Assembly (NCBI GenBank): GCA_902806565.1
Contig: CADCXA010000066.1
Location: 558,001 to 622,000 of the forward strand
Reading direction: 5' to 3'
DNA: 64,000 nt
From: Hypoxylon rubiginosum
Taxonomy: Eukaryota; Ascomycota; Sordariomycetes; Xylariales; Hypoxylaceae
Positions within the stretch are counted from its first letter, which is position 1, and the number at the start of each line of letters is the position of its first letter. Positions 1 through 12,165 of this stretch are shown here, piece after piece. Below the pieces are notes generated by a model. The model had not been told where the DNA came from and searched no databases. It was given only the letters and a program-made list of their open reading frames with translations. The position numbers and the translations under genes are program-made.

Positions 1-870
1 GGCGGCCGTAGTCTGCCATATTGGGCGAAAACGAATCGGGGAATTCCCCAGTGATGTTAGATATAGGTATGTATCTTATGGCTCGGGAACTTGGTCCTCG
101 GTTCGCGCAGGGTCGATTCGGTCTCGTGTCACCCCTTCAGATATTGATCCGGGGTAGACTGGATTGTGGACAAGGCGCTGAAAAGCTTGGTTCTTGAAGG
201 GGAGGGTTGTGAAACGTGGGATCGGGTTCAGAGCTCATGCGGAGCGAAGCCAGCGTCAGGCACACCCGGACATTAATAGTCAGTACCTAATGAAAAGTCG
301 TCCGATATGAACCGGTTCGCAAGTTTGCCTATACTATCCCGTATGCCGAAGATTATGCTAAGGTATAGGGTATCGAGTGTGTCTCCCGTACAATAAACTT
401 GGTGGTGTAGCAAACAGCCCGACGACCTGCAGAATCGAATTATTGTGGCTTAGCAGACCTAGCTACGTAATTCCTCGGAAGCTAATGTGCGGTACGAGTG
501 TGGTGCAAGTGTGATACAGTGTGTGAAAGTTGCCCTTTACTTCAGCGCCCTTTAGCCCTTTAAGCCCCGTAGCGTGGGGATATAAGCGATAGAGGGCTGA
601 GAGGTAGCCGTCCAGCCGATGGGCACCTGGTAACCTTCCCCACTCCCCTATCACTAAACTTCGTCTCCTGGTCCGTACGAAGAGGTTATTCTTACTAGTG
701 AGACAACTCTAACCACCCAGCCGGGAAGACTTGGACGACTCAAGGTTCTCAAGTTCTCGGCTCTTCATACATCAGAGTATTACCAAATTTTGTCTTGTTT
801 GACTTGTCCAAATAAGGTATTTGGTAAGACAGTCAGGACAGTGTTTGTTGCTCTATTCATTTCCCTCTGC

Positions 871-903
<33 letters not shown>
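871..903. repeat. (TCTG)n microsatellite
   Basis: About eight uninterrupted copies of the tetranucleotide TCTG. It lies in gene-free sequence. Confidence 0.95.
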
Positions 904-2180
904 ATTAGTACCGAGATAACAACTAGTCCACATCAACATAAAGGCTTTGAATAGGGGTCTTCTGATACAATGGGGAGTTCGGATGTCACAACGTCATATC
1001 TTCAAACTCCCTAATATCAAGCCCCTGCCGTTCATCCCAACAATGCACTTACATACGCCTGGGATGCTGGGGTAAGGAGTTCGAGATCTAGAATATCCCT
1101 AAATAGCCAGAATGCAACTTGCGGTAGCGTCAATGCAGACGTGGGATTTTTTACTACTAATACTGACTGCTCCGCCGGAGATGCAGCGTCGGTATTCCCG
1201 TGATCCGGTGCATCTATTTCTTACATGTACATAAGGCATCGGAAGATGCAACTCTATCTCGGCCGCAGAGGAGATGTATGTATGATGTATGCAACTGTAA
1301 TTGTAAGCACTTATCTTGCTTGGTCACCACCACCTCCTCACCGATGCTTCATGTACACATAAAAGTTTGCTTCCTCCCTCTTCAGCAACCCATCGGTATG
1401 AGACGGTCACATCCGAGCTGCATGTGTCGTGCTCTACACAATCCTACTGATACCTCGCGATGCAGCTTACCTTACGTAGGTTATGTATGTAATTCTGAAA
1501 GGGTAGATAGTGCCAATGTAATGGGTAGTATAAAATATACGGCAATGATGCCTACAGAAAAGAGGTTTTATTTCTAAGGATGCTTAAAGGCTATTAAATA
1601 CCTCCACAGTGCGTATCGCACCTTCCATCTCCTACCTTCTATCGTAAAATGGAAAGTACTTCTTGAGACCTGGAAAGCGTGTCCTTAGTCAGCGAACGTA
1701 AAGGTCCGCTGAAAAAATAGGAGCGCGCCCCACTTTAGTCTGGGTCGCACCTTCCTTCCTTTGGTTATAAACCATTAGTAAAGAACAACCTTCGCCTTCG
1801 GGCATTTGGTCAATTTGAAACGATACAGAGAAGATTAGCATGGCCCCTGCACTAAGGATGACACGCTCAATCAAAGAGAAGCAACCAATTTTTTTGGCAT
1901 TTTTTTGCACCATTTTTTTGCACCATTTTTTAGCCCCTCCTTTCCTTCCCGTTTTCTACCTAAATCTCCTCGGAAATAACATATTACACCTTATGGGCAG
2001 GAGCGATTAGGTGAATTACGTCATTGTCACCATTCCTAGATTCTAGCGCTGCAGGAGGAACGTTAAATTCTTTCATATCGATATACCCCTCCGAATCCAA
2101 CGTTTGGTAAGAGCTACTACCTTCGCATTCTTTTAACGTTCTTTACTTTCCCATCGCGGGTGTCCTATTCAATCACAATA

Positions 2181-2205
2181 GGGGGGGGGGGGGGGGGGGG
2201 GGGGG
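2181..2205. repeat. Poly-G tract of 25 bases
   Basis: An uninterrupted run of 25 G residues on the plus strand. Runs this long can form G-quadruplexes and are prone to length error in sequencing, so the exact count is uncertain. Confidence 0.9.
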
Positions 2206-3198
2206 AGACCATAGCAAGTTCGACGCACGAAGCTGGCATATTAGAAATACATACATACCTCTCCCTTTCTACCACAAAAATCCATGACGACCAGCCCGAC
2301 TCTAGCGGTTGTTTCGTCGATGTATTCTATCTGTGTGGTATGGAGATTTGGCCATGTGTTAGGTGGTTACCAACGTCAATACACCATTCACTATAATCAC
2401 GGTTTATTCGCATAATAGTCAGATCCGAAATCTTTTTATGAAAATAGTAGCTCTCGGTCCCGGATTCGAACTCCAACCCGTTTCTATTATATCAAAAGTA
2501 TTTTGGCTATCCGCATCCTATGCCCTGTTCAAAAGACTATGCCCCAACACCTTATCGCTACAGCACTTGGTGGACGCACAATATCACGACTTCTAGAGTA
2601 TCCAGATGCAAGTGTATGTTGTACTAGTATTTCGATATGTTCCTCGTTACCATGCTATATGTACACACACACACAAAGTTCCACCGACAGCTACCCGTGT
2701 GCTTTGCTTGCTAACCCGCACCCGTCCGAAACAGACAAGAAAAGAAAAGCGACTTGTCCCGATTCCGATGGGGGGTATAAAATGTACGTCCGTCAAACAT
2801 CAAATATCTTTATGGTATCATTTTTTCCCATCTGCTGAAGAAAGAGAAAATTACCCCCCGTAACCTTCCTAGTCGTGACCGTTGCCTGGTGTCATAAATT
2901 GTTGCTCGTCATCATGCAGAATATAAAAAAGGGGCATCTCACAGAATGCCCTAGATCCCCCCTTCCACGACCCGCCGTCCTGAATTATGAAGGAAATTTT
3001 GCATGCTTTGCAATAATAATGAATGCTGCCGGTCGAAACGGGGAAAATATCGCCTGGTGAATCGGCGTATGCGGCCAAACCAAACGCCAAAAAAAAATGC
3101 AGGATATCAGTAGCAGAGATAGAAATGCCAACGAGGGTCTTTCGTGTAGAACCTCAAAGGAAAGTAAGAAAAGGATTTGGAGGAGTGCCGCACGCATT

Positions 3199-6100
3199 TC
3201 ACCCCCAGATTGGGACGTGTTTATACGCCGGCGAGTGGTAGCTATGAAGGACCCGGTAAGGGGCAGGGTTCCCATTGTGGTCTAGGCTTCGATTTCGATA
3301 GTGATGTCGGGGAGTGTGCGAAGGATGTAGAACGGGCTGATCCCACTGCTGTGGCATGGACATCGTCCTGCCGCTTAAGGGATCCGAGACGTACGCCTGG
3401 CCGTTGCGAGATATCGACGGGTACGGGCCGTTGTCTCGAATACCGCTGTCTTGCGGCACTAAGTTGTAGTCGTCGTAACTAGAACGACGTTGTAGCGACG
3501 GCAAATTGGGGTATGAGTGGTGCTGTTGTCGAGAGAAGTTTGACCTCGTAGTTCCTGAGCTATGTTGGCTAGATTGACTTGCGAGTGAGCTACGACGGCT
3601 GTAGTTCTCAGACGATGGCCGCCGAGAGAGCGACGGGCCATGGTTCACCTGGACATCCCAACTTGGCCTTCGAGACAATGCAGGAGCTTGCATCCTATGG
3701 CCCATAGGTTGGAAATTGTTCGCCGCCGTCAAAGGGGGCGTATCACCATAGCGGTAAGCTTGAGCAGGCGGATAACTATGCATGTTCTCCCGACTAGATC
3801 TCCTAGAAACCATGGGATGGTTTGGTGCAGAGGTACCGGCGACTTCAGGAATTGTGAAATTTTCATCTCGGCTCCCTCTACGAGAAAAAGTAGGCCGTCT
3901 AGACCATTTCATATTTTCTGGGGGAGTTGACTGAGCCCTCGGCGGTGGAGGGATTCGTAATGACCCCATATTCCGAGTCCTCATGCTCACTGGTGGAGGA
4001 CTTTTGGACAACTTCGCACGAGAGCTAGCTGGCGGTAGTTCGAGAGATGTTGTAGAGTGCGATTTACCCTGACCAAAGTCGTAGCTACGCCGACCACTAG
4101 CATATGCCGATTCTCCATTGGCCTTTGCTTGGCCTGTCATGGTATTCGATCGGGTGAGCCGGATAGAAGGCACGGAATATTTTACTCTCTCGTTCTCCCT
4201 GGCAAGTGTAGTAGAGCCATTAGTGCCATGCCACGATGCGGATTTAATGATGTTGTCTCTGGATATCTTCTCCGTGATTCTCTGTGGCTTCGTAAGTTCT
4301 CTCATGACAGACTCCTTGTTCCGAACGGGTACAGGCTTCCGAGGAATCGGTTTCTTTGCGAACGTAGCGGAGACAGTATTCACAATTGCTGATTCGATAG
4401 AGATTGGGGTTCCTTTGTGATCTAGACCTCTCGATTGACCGCTCGGATTATTTGAGGGTACATCGTCGTCCTGAAGCAACTCGGCACTTCCCACACTCAA
4501 GATAGTCCCAAGCGTCTCCTTGCTAGCCGCGGATTTCAAAGCAAGCCTTCTAAATGAGACTGGCAACCTCCCTGAATGCGATTGAAGCTTCACATGCATG
4601 TCCCTAGAGACAGAAGGGACACTCGAGTACTCGGTAGGATGTGTACTGTGGACTATCAGGGATGTCCTACCTCCGCTCAGGAACCTCTGAAGCTTCCCAG
4701 GTTTGCGGAAACCAGTACTAATACTCAGGGTAGAGTTGCTAGATGGACCGGCAGTCGGGTTCAGTAGGGATGTCCGGTGAGATTCAATAAGATTATTGCT
4801 CTGGTTTCGGACATTATCGCTTGGCGACAAAACTCGTTGCGGCATTTGGCTATTGTCCCATGTGCTCCAACGCTTAGAATTCTGCTGAAATGAAGGAGAC
4901 GGTTCACCCGATGCGTGTGAGCAACCAGGGGTCACCAGATGGGAATCTTTCGTGGGAACAGGTGGAGGCGATGCACCGTGGAATGGCTCTGTAACGTTGA
5001 CGCTAGCTACCATAATAGGAGAGCTCGAGATCTCCAATTGCCTGCTTTCTGTGCTCTGCTGAGTGCCGGTATTAGGCATGACCTCAACTTCAACATCAGA
5101 AGTGCGATCTTTATCAGGAACAGGAGGCCTCAATGAGAACGAGCGAAGTGATACGCTAGAACTATAACCCGAATCTGCCTTTGACAAAGGCGCGTGGGAG
5201 TATTCCGATGCTGGGCTAGCTATCCCGCTATCCGACCTACTGATCTCTTTCGAATTTCTCCGTTCTGTCGACAACTTCGGTCGTGCCGGTAGAGACTTCG
5301 CACTCGTGTCAATTCGTACGTCCAAGATTTCGATGGACGAGTATTCATTCTGCTCATCGTCGAATAACTCGTCTTCCACAGCCGTATGCTTGCTAGTAAC
5401 TTGCATTTGAGGGACCTTTAACATTCCGTCATCAATAAGTAACTGGGAGGGTACCTGGGACTGAGTGGCGGGCTCGCGGTCGACCGCTTCGGGGCCTAGG
5501 CGTTCAGACGGTCTCGAATAGCTGCTGGTATTTGGATTCCCAACCTTTTGCGTGACGATACCCGACGGTTCGACTTCGGTGCTACTATCAGGTACCACCT
5601 GCACTGTCTCGAAATAATCTCCTATTGGTCCAACTTCTGACGACCCCTCTGTACTCTTGTCGTTAGGATCGCGCGCAGGGCTCCGGGCCGGACTGCCGTT
5701 TGTGATTCGGAGAGTGCCGAGCTTGAAAGCACCTGTTTGCTTGTATTCCGCTTCACAAGGAGTGAGCGCCCGAGGTATCGGATCCGAGCTTATTGGTAGG
5801 GGCGGGATGCCGACTATTCCAGCACCCGTCGATTCTATTGATTGTCGGCGCGACGGAGTTGACGGGAGGCTGTACCTCGTCCTTCCCCTCGAAGAGCTTG
5901 GATCCGGTCGTACTTCACGAGTAGCAACGCCAGGAGTCGTCATCAGAGATCTCCTTCGCATCGGGGTATATAGAGATATTTCGGAGTTCGCTCGGGTCAT
6001 CAACGCATTCGTATCGGGAATCGACGGTCTTCGGCCCTTTATATCTTCCCGCATCGCTTCAGAAATATGCATCCGATTTTCTGAAATTACCGACTCACTT

Positions 6101-6691
6101 TCGTGCGACGGTACTTCGACGAGGTTCAATAATCGCTGAGCTTCGTACGAGCCAATGTCATAATTGAACGAGGTTCGCGATCCATTAATCGACAGAGCAC
6201 TAGCGGTGCTGTTAGCTGATAGCCCTAAAGGGGCTACACCATGACGATTCTTACCCTTGAGGAGCGTAACCATAATTCAAGACTTCCTCGGATCCATTTC
6301 TCAGAGAATTTGCCCTACTCGACCAGCGCCCCTGTTGGGAGTTCGATATCCCGATACTGCTGCTTCTTTGACGGTGACGAGGGACTTCTTTAGAGGTGTT
6401 CGAGCGGAAAAGCATTCTCGAAAAGCGGTTTCCCGACTCCGTCTCTCTCTTGCCGTCCACCACGTTTGTTGTCAATGCATAATCCGTCTCGGGTAGATCT
6501 GGCAGAGGTGCAGGTGAGGGAGCATTAGGGAGGGAGAGACGCCTCGCTGCGGGAGAAGAACAGGCCGGATTAGAGGCGCCATTAGGGTTCAACAGGCCAG
6601 CTGCGGTAGGATTGCTCGTCTTGGGCTTAGACAGCTTCTGGGATGTCCGGTGACCTCTCCACGGAGCCTCAGCGGAGAGCGAGTTCCCCAT
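3199..6691 (-). CDS. Serine-rich, predicted N-myristoylated protein with RRxS repeats
   Basis: Two exons (6691-6255 and 6199-3199) give 1145 residues. The 55-nt intron 6254-6200 has donor GTAAGA, branch GCTAAC and acceptor TAG, and phase 2 joining keeps the frame. The protein begins MGNSLS, which fits an N-myristoylation signal (Gly2, Ser6), so membrane attachment is inferred. The rest is low-complexity, rich in Ser, Pro and Arg, with no catalytic domain, membrane span or obvious coiled coil. Residues about 890-1050 carry seven closely spaced RRxS/T motifs (RRPT, RRGS, RRSS, RRPS twice, RRSS twice); RRRS and RRQS occur nearer the N-terminus. Such sites suit PKA-like basophilic kinases. The start is the first ATG of an open frame with the MGxxxS motif. 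The protein is probably a disordered membrane-associated scaffold or kinase substrate; that role is inferred, and I cannot name a family. Confidence 0.8.
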
Positions 6692-9600
6692 GATATTAGA
6701 AGAGGGTGAAGCCGACGAACCGGCACGACACTACTACTATGCGAGCATTGGCAATTCCATGCCGGATGCTTCAACAGAAGCGTTAGCGACTACCGTGTCT
6801 CACAATACCTCATGTAGAAGCCAATGGAACGGGAAGTTGTCTGGGGAGTGAAGCGGCATGAAGTTTTGGCCCGGGGTCCCAAGGCTACATATGGGCGGGC
6901 ATATGGGGGGAGGGGATAGACAAGCGGTTATTGGTCTGGTAGCTCTGGTCGTGAGCGTGAGCTGGGAAGTTGACGAGGTTGGGAGGGGAGCTGGGGGAGT
7001 TACGGGATGGAGTGGACTAATAAGATGGATGCACTACCCCGGCCAGTTGCCAGTCTATCTCGGTCCGTATGTACGTATATGTACGAAGTAGCATTGTGAC
7101 ATTGTGACATTGTGGCATTATGGCATGTACCTTTTTGAGAAGACGAGGGGATTAAACTGACCGAAAACCTACGAGACGAAACGAATGCGGTAGCATTACC
7201 CAAGGTACTGCTTTATTCTCATCTGCATCCCTGGGAAGAGAGATCTGCATCTATGACCACGTATATTATGTAGCGTAGGCAGGTTTATGGTAAAATACGA
7301 AGACAGACAAAGGACAAGGAGAAGAAAGTGCATACGCAAGCTCTATCCTATCTGCATCTGCATGGCTGAAGGTTGTGTACACCTGCATGTATGCACGTAG
7401 GTATGGTTGGAGTTAAGAAGAACTGGCAGGCTTGCAGACCTGCAGCTTGGAGGAACTCGCAAGACGAAGCCGGATTCATTGGAAGCTAATGGCTACTGGG
7501 GTTTACTGGGTTAGGTACTGGGTTACTGGCTACGGGTCGAAAGTGTGAGATGCGGGTCTTGGAAATCTTTGACGCAGAAGAAAAAAACCTGAATTGGACC
7601 TGATCTCGAATGGAAGTTGAATGGATATCGAAGATCTGGAGAATTAGAACGATACTTGTACGTTACTTCTGCGCGGCAGCTGAGACGTTGCAACTCTCCC
7701 ATGCTACCAATCTTTGGCAATCTGGGAATAGGGGAAATTGACATCGTAGATTTGAATAAGCGAAACCGATATCAAGTACAATTTTTGTATGGGTTTAGCA
7801 GCGCTTCTTAAAGGTACAATTTGTACCTACCAGGGCCTATAATACAAGGAACATTCATAGTAACATTTAAAGTCCCAATAGCCCCAGTAGCCCCAGGTGC
7901 TCCACTAAATCTTGCTCCTGTTGCTGTACCTGTCTCGCCTGTCTGATCTTCGTACCCCTGTAATATTCATTCCTCCACCACACATCAAATATTCCGTATC
8001 TTAGCATAGGCAAGCCGGAAAGAGACCTAACTTGGACAAAGCTGGAACCGAACTACTATGTACTATGTAATATCTAGTCTAGAATATACATACAGCTAGG
8101 CGAAAGATTACGGAACTTTTACGATTAAGGCTCAAGCTAGTCTGGCGAGGCTACTCCCGGCTAACTTGACGGCCGATATTATAATATGCCTGGGCATCTT
8201 TTGTAATCCGACCTCCTAACCGAAATCAAGTTATCTATCCGAAGAATACCACATAGATTGATACATACTAAGCTTACCCTTGCTAATACAGAAGAGATAA
8301 TAAGATAAGTAATGGACATCACATCGCATTGAAAGAGGAGAAGAATTCCACGGCAATGGTAAGTATCTCGGCTTTCTATCAGACTATTTCCTCGATTCGG
8401 AAAGTCCTTTACCAGCCACTTAATGACAGGATATATGATTTTGATTTCGTTATTTCGTTATTTCGTTATTTCGTTATTTCGTTATTTCGTTATTTCGTTA
8501 TTTCGTTATTTCCGAGTGCTAGCTTTAAGTAAGCTTCAACATAGTAAGCTACATATGTACCTAATTAAGCTCTTCAACGCTTAGGCATATACGAAGCTTT
8601 CTATTTCCAACTGCATATCAACTTTCCAAATGTACGGTATATGATCTCGTCATATTCCCGTCACGAAGATACGTATCCCAAACTTACCTACGTAGCTTAA
8701 GACTCGTCTAGTTATGTTTGGTATTGCTGTATCATATATACAAACGTACCCAGCATCCGTGGTCTAAAGAAGTCTACGGCATTATGGAATGCTTACAACT
8801 CATGGAGCAATCCCAAGCTCCGATAACACAACCGCGGCCGATATTGCATCTCACATCTCAGAACGGAAGCAGAACAGGTCGGCCGCAAAAACCGGGGGAA
8901 GATGTTACAGGGGTAATGCCAGGGCTCAGGGATTACCGCACCAATTACTCCGGCCCTGCTGTCTTGTTCTTCCTAAGACCATTCCAGACCCAGCGCCTCA
9001 AAGTCTCAAAGTCTCAAAGTCTCAAAATCTCGACGGTCTCGTCCAACCAATTTCTCATCAAAGGAACACCTCCTCTTCCTGGGCCCTTCCGACATTACAC
9101 CTTGACACCCCATGCACTTTTAATATTAGGTCGTCCTTCAAGCCACCGATGCCATCGAGGATGTCAGTTGCTGAAGAAACGGAAACGTCTTGACTCTACG
9201 CGCCGCGCGTTTACGGCTTTCGTTGGGTTGAAGATATTGAAGATACTTGTTAACCTACATGGATATCTCCTCGCTCAGTCAGCCCGGCAGCGATGGATTA
9301 TTCAGCGAACTCAGCGAATTCAGCGAATGAGCTAATGTGGACCCAACTCCGTAACGTCGTAGTTGTGATTTCACCCCACCTGGATCCTGTTCCAAGAATA
9401 TGTTCCAAGAATCCCAGAATTCCAGATATCACTGAAGCAATGATTCGGTCTTGACGTCTTTCTCTAACCGACGACCTACATATGCGGGTTGTGGAAGCGG
9501 TGACAAGCATTTGCTACCGCCTGCTTTATGCCCACCAGTTGTCTCATATGCGGTTATCGTTTGCTAAACGTGACGCAAGACCGCAACACATATCCCCCGC

Positions 9601-11805
9601 CGGACCCGAATGATTTGTGTCTGATATCGATTGAAGGCGGTCAAGAAGCACTAGCCCAGCAATAATGCCGGCTTAAGAAGACCATCTAAGTAGTTCTCAT
9701 ACGTCTATCCTTCAAGCAGCTAGGCAGCTAGAGTTATCGAGCAGCATAGATGATACGAAGTATACGAAGTACAATAACAAGATTCTTAACACCCTTGGCG
9801 TAGATCGCAGATCGCCCCGTCACCAAGGTATTTATATTCCCTTTAGACTGCAACGCGTCCCTTCGTTCTCACTTGCGATCATTCGTCCTCGTGATTGTGG
9901 TACTGCATACTCTTATGCAGACTCTAGATGCAAGCCTGATGAAACCCCACAGAACAACCTTGCGGCTGATTGAGTCTATCGATTCGAGTTGAGCAAATGA
10001 ATTCAGTTGCAAAGGTATGCGTACGGGGAGAACTACTGCAGCTTAATCTAACCCGCATATTCCAACGTCCCATTGGCGACTCAACCAAAGCCTGATAAGA
10101 TTCAAGGCGATAAGGACCCTTATGGCCTTGAATGATACCACTTGTGGCTATATATCTACCTAGGTTTGTATTCTCTACAGCAGACAAACCATCTACAAAT
10201 GTTGAATAGGTACAGGCCACCATTCCAGAGAGACGGATCTAAAAGCCTATAGGTCTCGATATGTAACTGTACGCAACCAACGGACTCTAGAGGAGTCCAG
10301 AATCAGAGTCTCGATTCTTTCGATTCCAACAACATCCTATACACCTGTTGAATGTCTACCCCGCAGCTTAGTTGCAAGCCTCATACGACGCGATTCTCGA
10401 GGACTCGTCAGCTCCGGAAACGTTGTGGCACAATCCCCCCCGCAAGATCGAGGTTGCACCACATCTTGCAGCAACTAGTTGGCAGGCGTCTTATATCGTG
10501 TCGTTGTATCCCCATCATGATAGGATAGAGTACCTCTATCGATACCGGATGCGGCGAAGATTAGGTGTGGTATATCTTATCTACGACATCTGGTCCGCGC
10601 CGGGAGTGCTTAGTAAATGGCTGGGGAGGGCCCGATCCGATAGGTAAGAGGCGTTTTATATGTCTTACCTATGATAGCACTTTGGTGTCTCGATGTCTCA
10701 AATTATCTTGTTTGGGATGTCATCTATGCTGTCCCGGCATTCCTATTTTCAGAACGACTAGATCAAACCATGGGCGTAATATTATACTTTGGAGGTAACT
10801 AAGGGAGTGAAGCATTATCTTTTCTTCCTTTGTCTTCTACGTACGTACGTACCTAAGGTATTCAGTCAGTTATATCTCACTTTAACTGAGTTCCTCGTCT
10901 AAACATCCGGATGGGGGCATGTACTGGTCCAAGATTCCTACTTTCGCATAGGCGATCTTGTCTGCCACGACCATATCTTTTCGACTTGCTAAGGTACTTA
11001 CCTTCAACTAGGCAAATTATCCATATGGATACTAGTAGAATAAACACATTCTTCATTCCATAGGTATCTCTAGGATATACCTCAAGTTGTAAGTGGCCTC
11101 ACCGGAGAACCGGACTAGGTAACTAAGAATTGTCTAGTACTTATTCTTCCCTTGTGTCATCAATGTTGTTAAAATTCAAGTGACACATAGAGCATTTAGA
11201 TTCTAGGTTGTCACGAAACCAACCATGCGATAAGGAAATAATTATGCTGTTGCACGAAGAGTTACGAACCTAGGGGCTACCAAGTCCCATGTATATACAG
11301 GATGTCAGGACAATGAGACCTATCCCTTCCTTCATACCTATAAGCTGTAACCCCTATCCAGGCCCTTAGCCCCTATTATGGCCATGAGGGCTCCGTAACT
11401 CCTATCTGGTCCCTAAGGGTGACCAACAGGTCCGTAGCCTGACGAGGGCTATAGTCCTGACGTAGATAACAGTTAAGGCTAATGGCTCCGGTCTTACAGC
11501 TTACGCAATATATCATGATCAATATGAACTTTGGCACCTTGAAATGGCAAGGTATTTAGGAGAACCGAATGTTATAAGACCTGAAAAGCGTTGGCGGGCA
11601 TTAATACCAATATTACGACTACCATTTCCCCTACTTACCTCGTCAAGGTTCTAGGCTCAAAAGCGTCTGAGCATTCTCAAGTTATTTGGCTGATGCGAGG
11701 GCTACGGTCATTGTTACCTGCAATATTGAATAGTGTGAATAAAAGGCTTCTTTCATTCCACCTGCCTACTACCTGCTGGGTATCTATTACTATCCCTCAC
11801 GAAAC
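6692..11805. other. Long gene-poor intergenic stretch
   Basis: The first few hundred bases are the likely promoter of the minus-strand gene starting at 6691. Beyond that I see no confident gene. There are short tandem repeats (ATTGTGAC near 7092-7127; TTATTTCG near 8443-8512; TCTCAAAGT near 8998-9031). Weak coding-like segments lie at 7808-8007 (-), 8789-9193 (+) and 9924-10223 (-); none could be built into a full gene or matched to a family with confidence. Confidence 0.5.
8443..8512. repeat. 8-bp tandem repeat (TTATTTCG)n
   Basis: About eight near-perfect copies of an 8-bp unit in tandem. No coding frame depends on it. Confidence 0.95.
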
Positions 11806-12165
11806 TCATTCGCCAATGACGTAAGTGCAGCCTTCGTTCCCCATCCAGACTTCATGGACTCGGCCGGCGTCGACGTCAATGCGGTCCCCGACCGAGTACG
11901 TTTTCTTCTCTGGCTGGGGGTCCTTCGGATAGGTGATGGTCAACTGACCGTTGAGGATTAGATGGGTAGTTAGACCGGTATGAGAGTGCGGTTTGTAATG
12001 AGCGTTACTGTGTCAGCAGTCAGTAGATATTGGATGTCTACCTGGTTCACAAGCCCCAAGATACATAGGGCGTGAGACGTACGGGCCGTCGGTCCAAGTG
12101 AAGACGTGACGAAACCCCCAAGACCGCACCTCGGCCTCATAGTCCTTGGGTGTCTTGTGCGACAT
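11806..12165 (-). CDS. Small single-domain cupin protein
   Basis: Two exons (12165-12083 and 12007-11806) encode 94 residues. The 75-nt intron 12082-12008 has donor GTACGT, a CTGAC-type branch point and acceptor CAG; phase 2 joining restores the frame. The protein starts MSHKTPKDYEAEV and carries a cupin fold signature: motif 1 HYKPHSHTGLTTHLILNGQL (two His plus a later His, as metal ligands) and motif 2 around DVDAGRVHEVW with its own His. It ends in TYVIGE. Cupins of this size are usually metal-binding beta-barrels of varied enzymatic or sensing role; substrate and pathway are unknown here. Both exons are short, so the gene is visible only after splicing. Family assignment is good; function is open. 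Confidence 0.85.

Larger units (their letters stand above)
1..3198. other. Intergenic, no gene recognised
   Basis: No reading frame here resembles a known family, and I could not assemble a spliced gene on either strand. The stretch holds a TCTG microsatellite near 870-903, three imperfect 13-14 bp copies of a T-run plus GCACCA near 1898-1932, and a 25-base G run at 2181-2205. The last few hundred bases are probably the 3' flank of the minus-strand gene ending at 3199. Confidence 0.6.

Noticed and set aside
2455..2480. GGATTCGAACTCC resembling a tRNA B box
   Set aside because: No matching acceptor stem, A box or anticodon arm could be folded around it.
8443..8512. Regular short repeats considered as a CRISPR-like array
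   Set aside because: Direct 8-bp tandem copies with no spacers, in a eukaryotic genome; a plain minisatellite.
8718..9335. 205-codon plus-strand open frame
   Set aside because: No ATG at its start, includes a simple 9-bp repeat, low-complexity composition and no family resemblance; a second overlapping frame with an ATG (8789) is equally unsupported.
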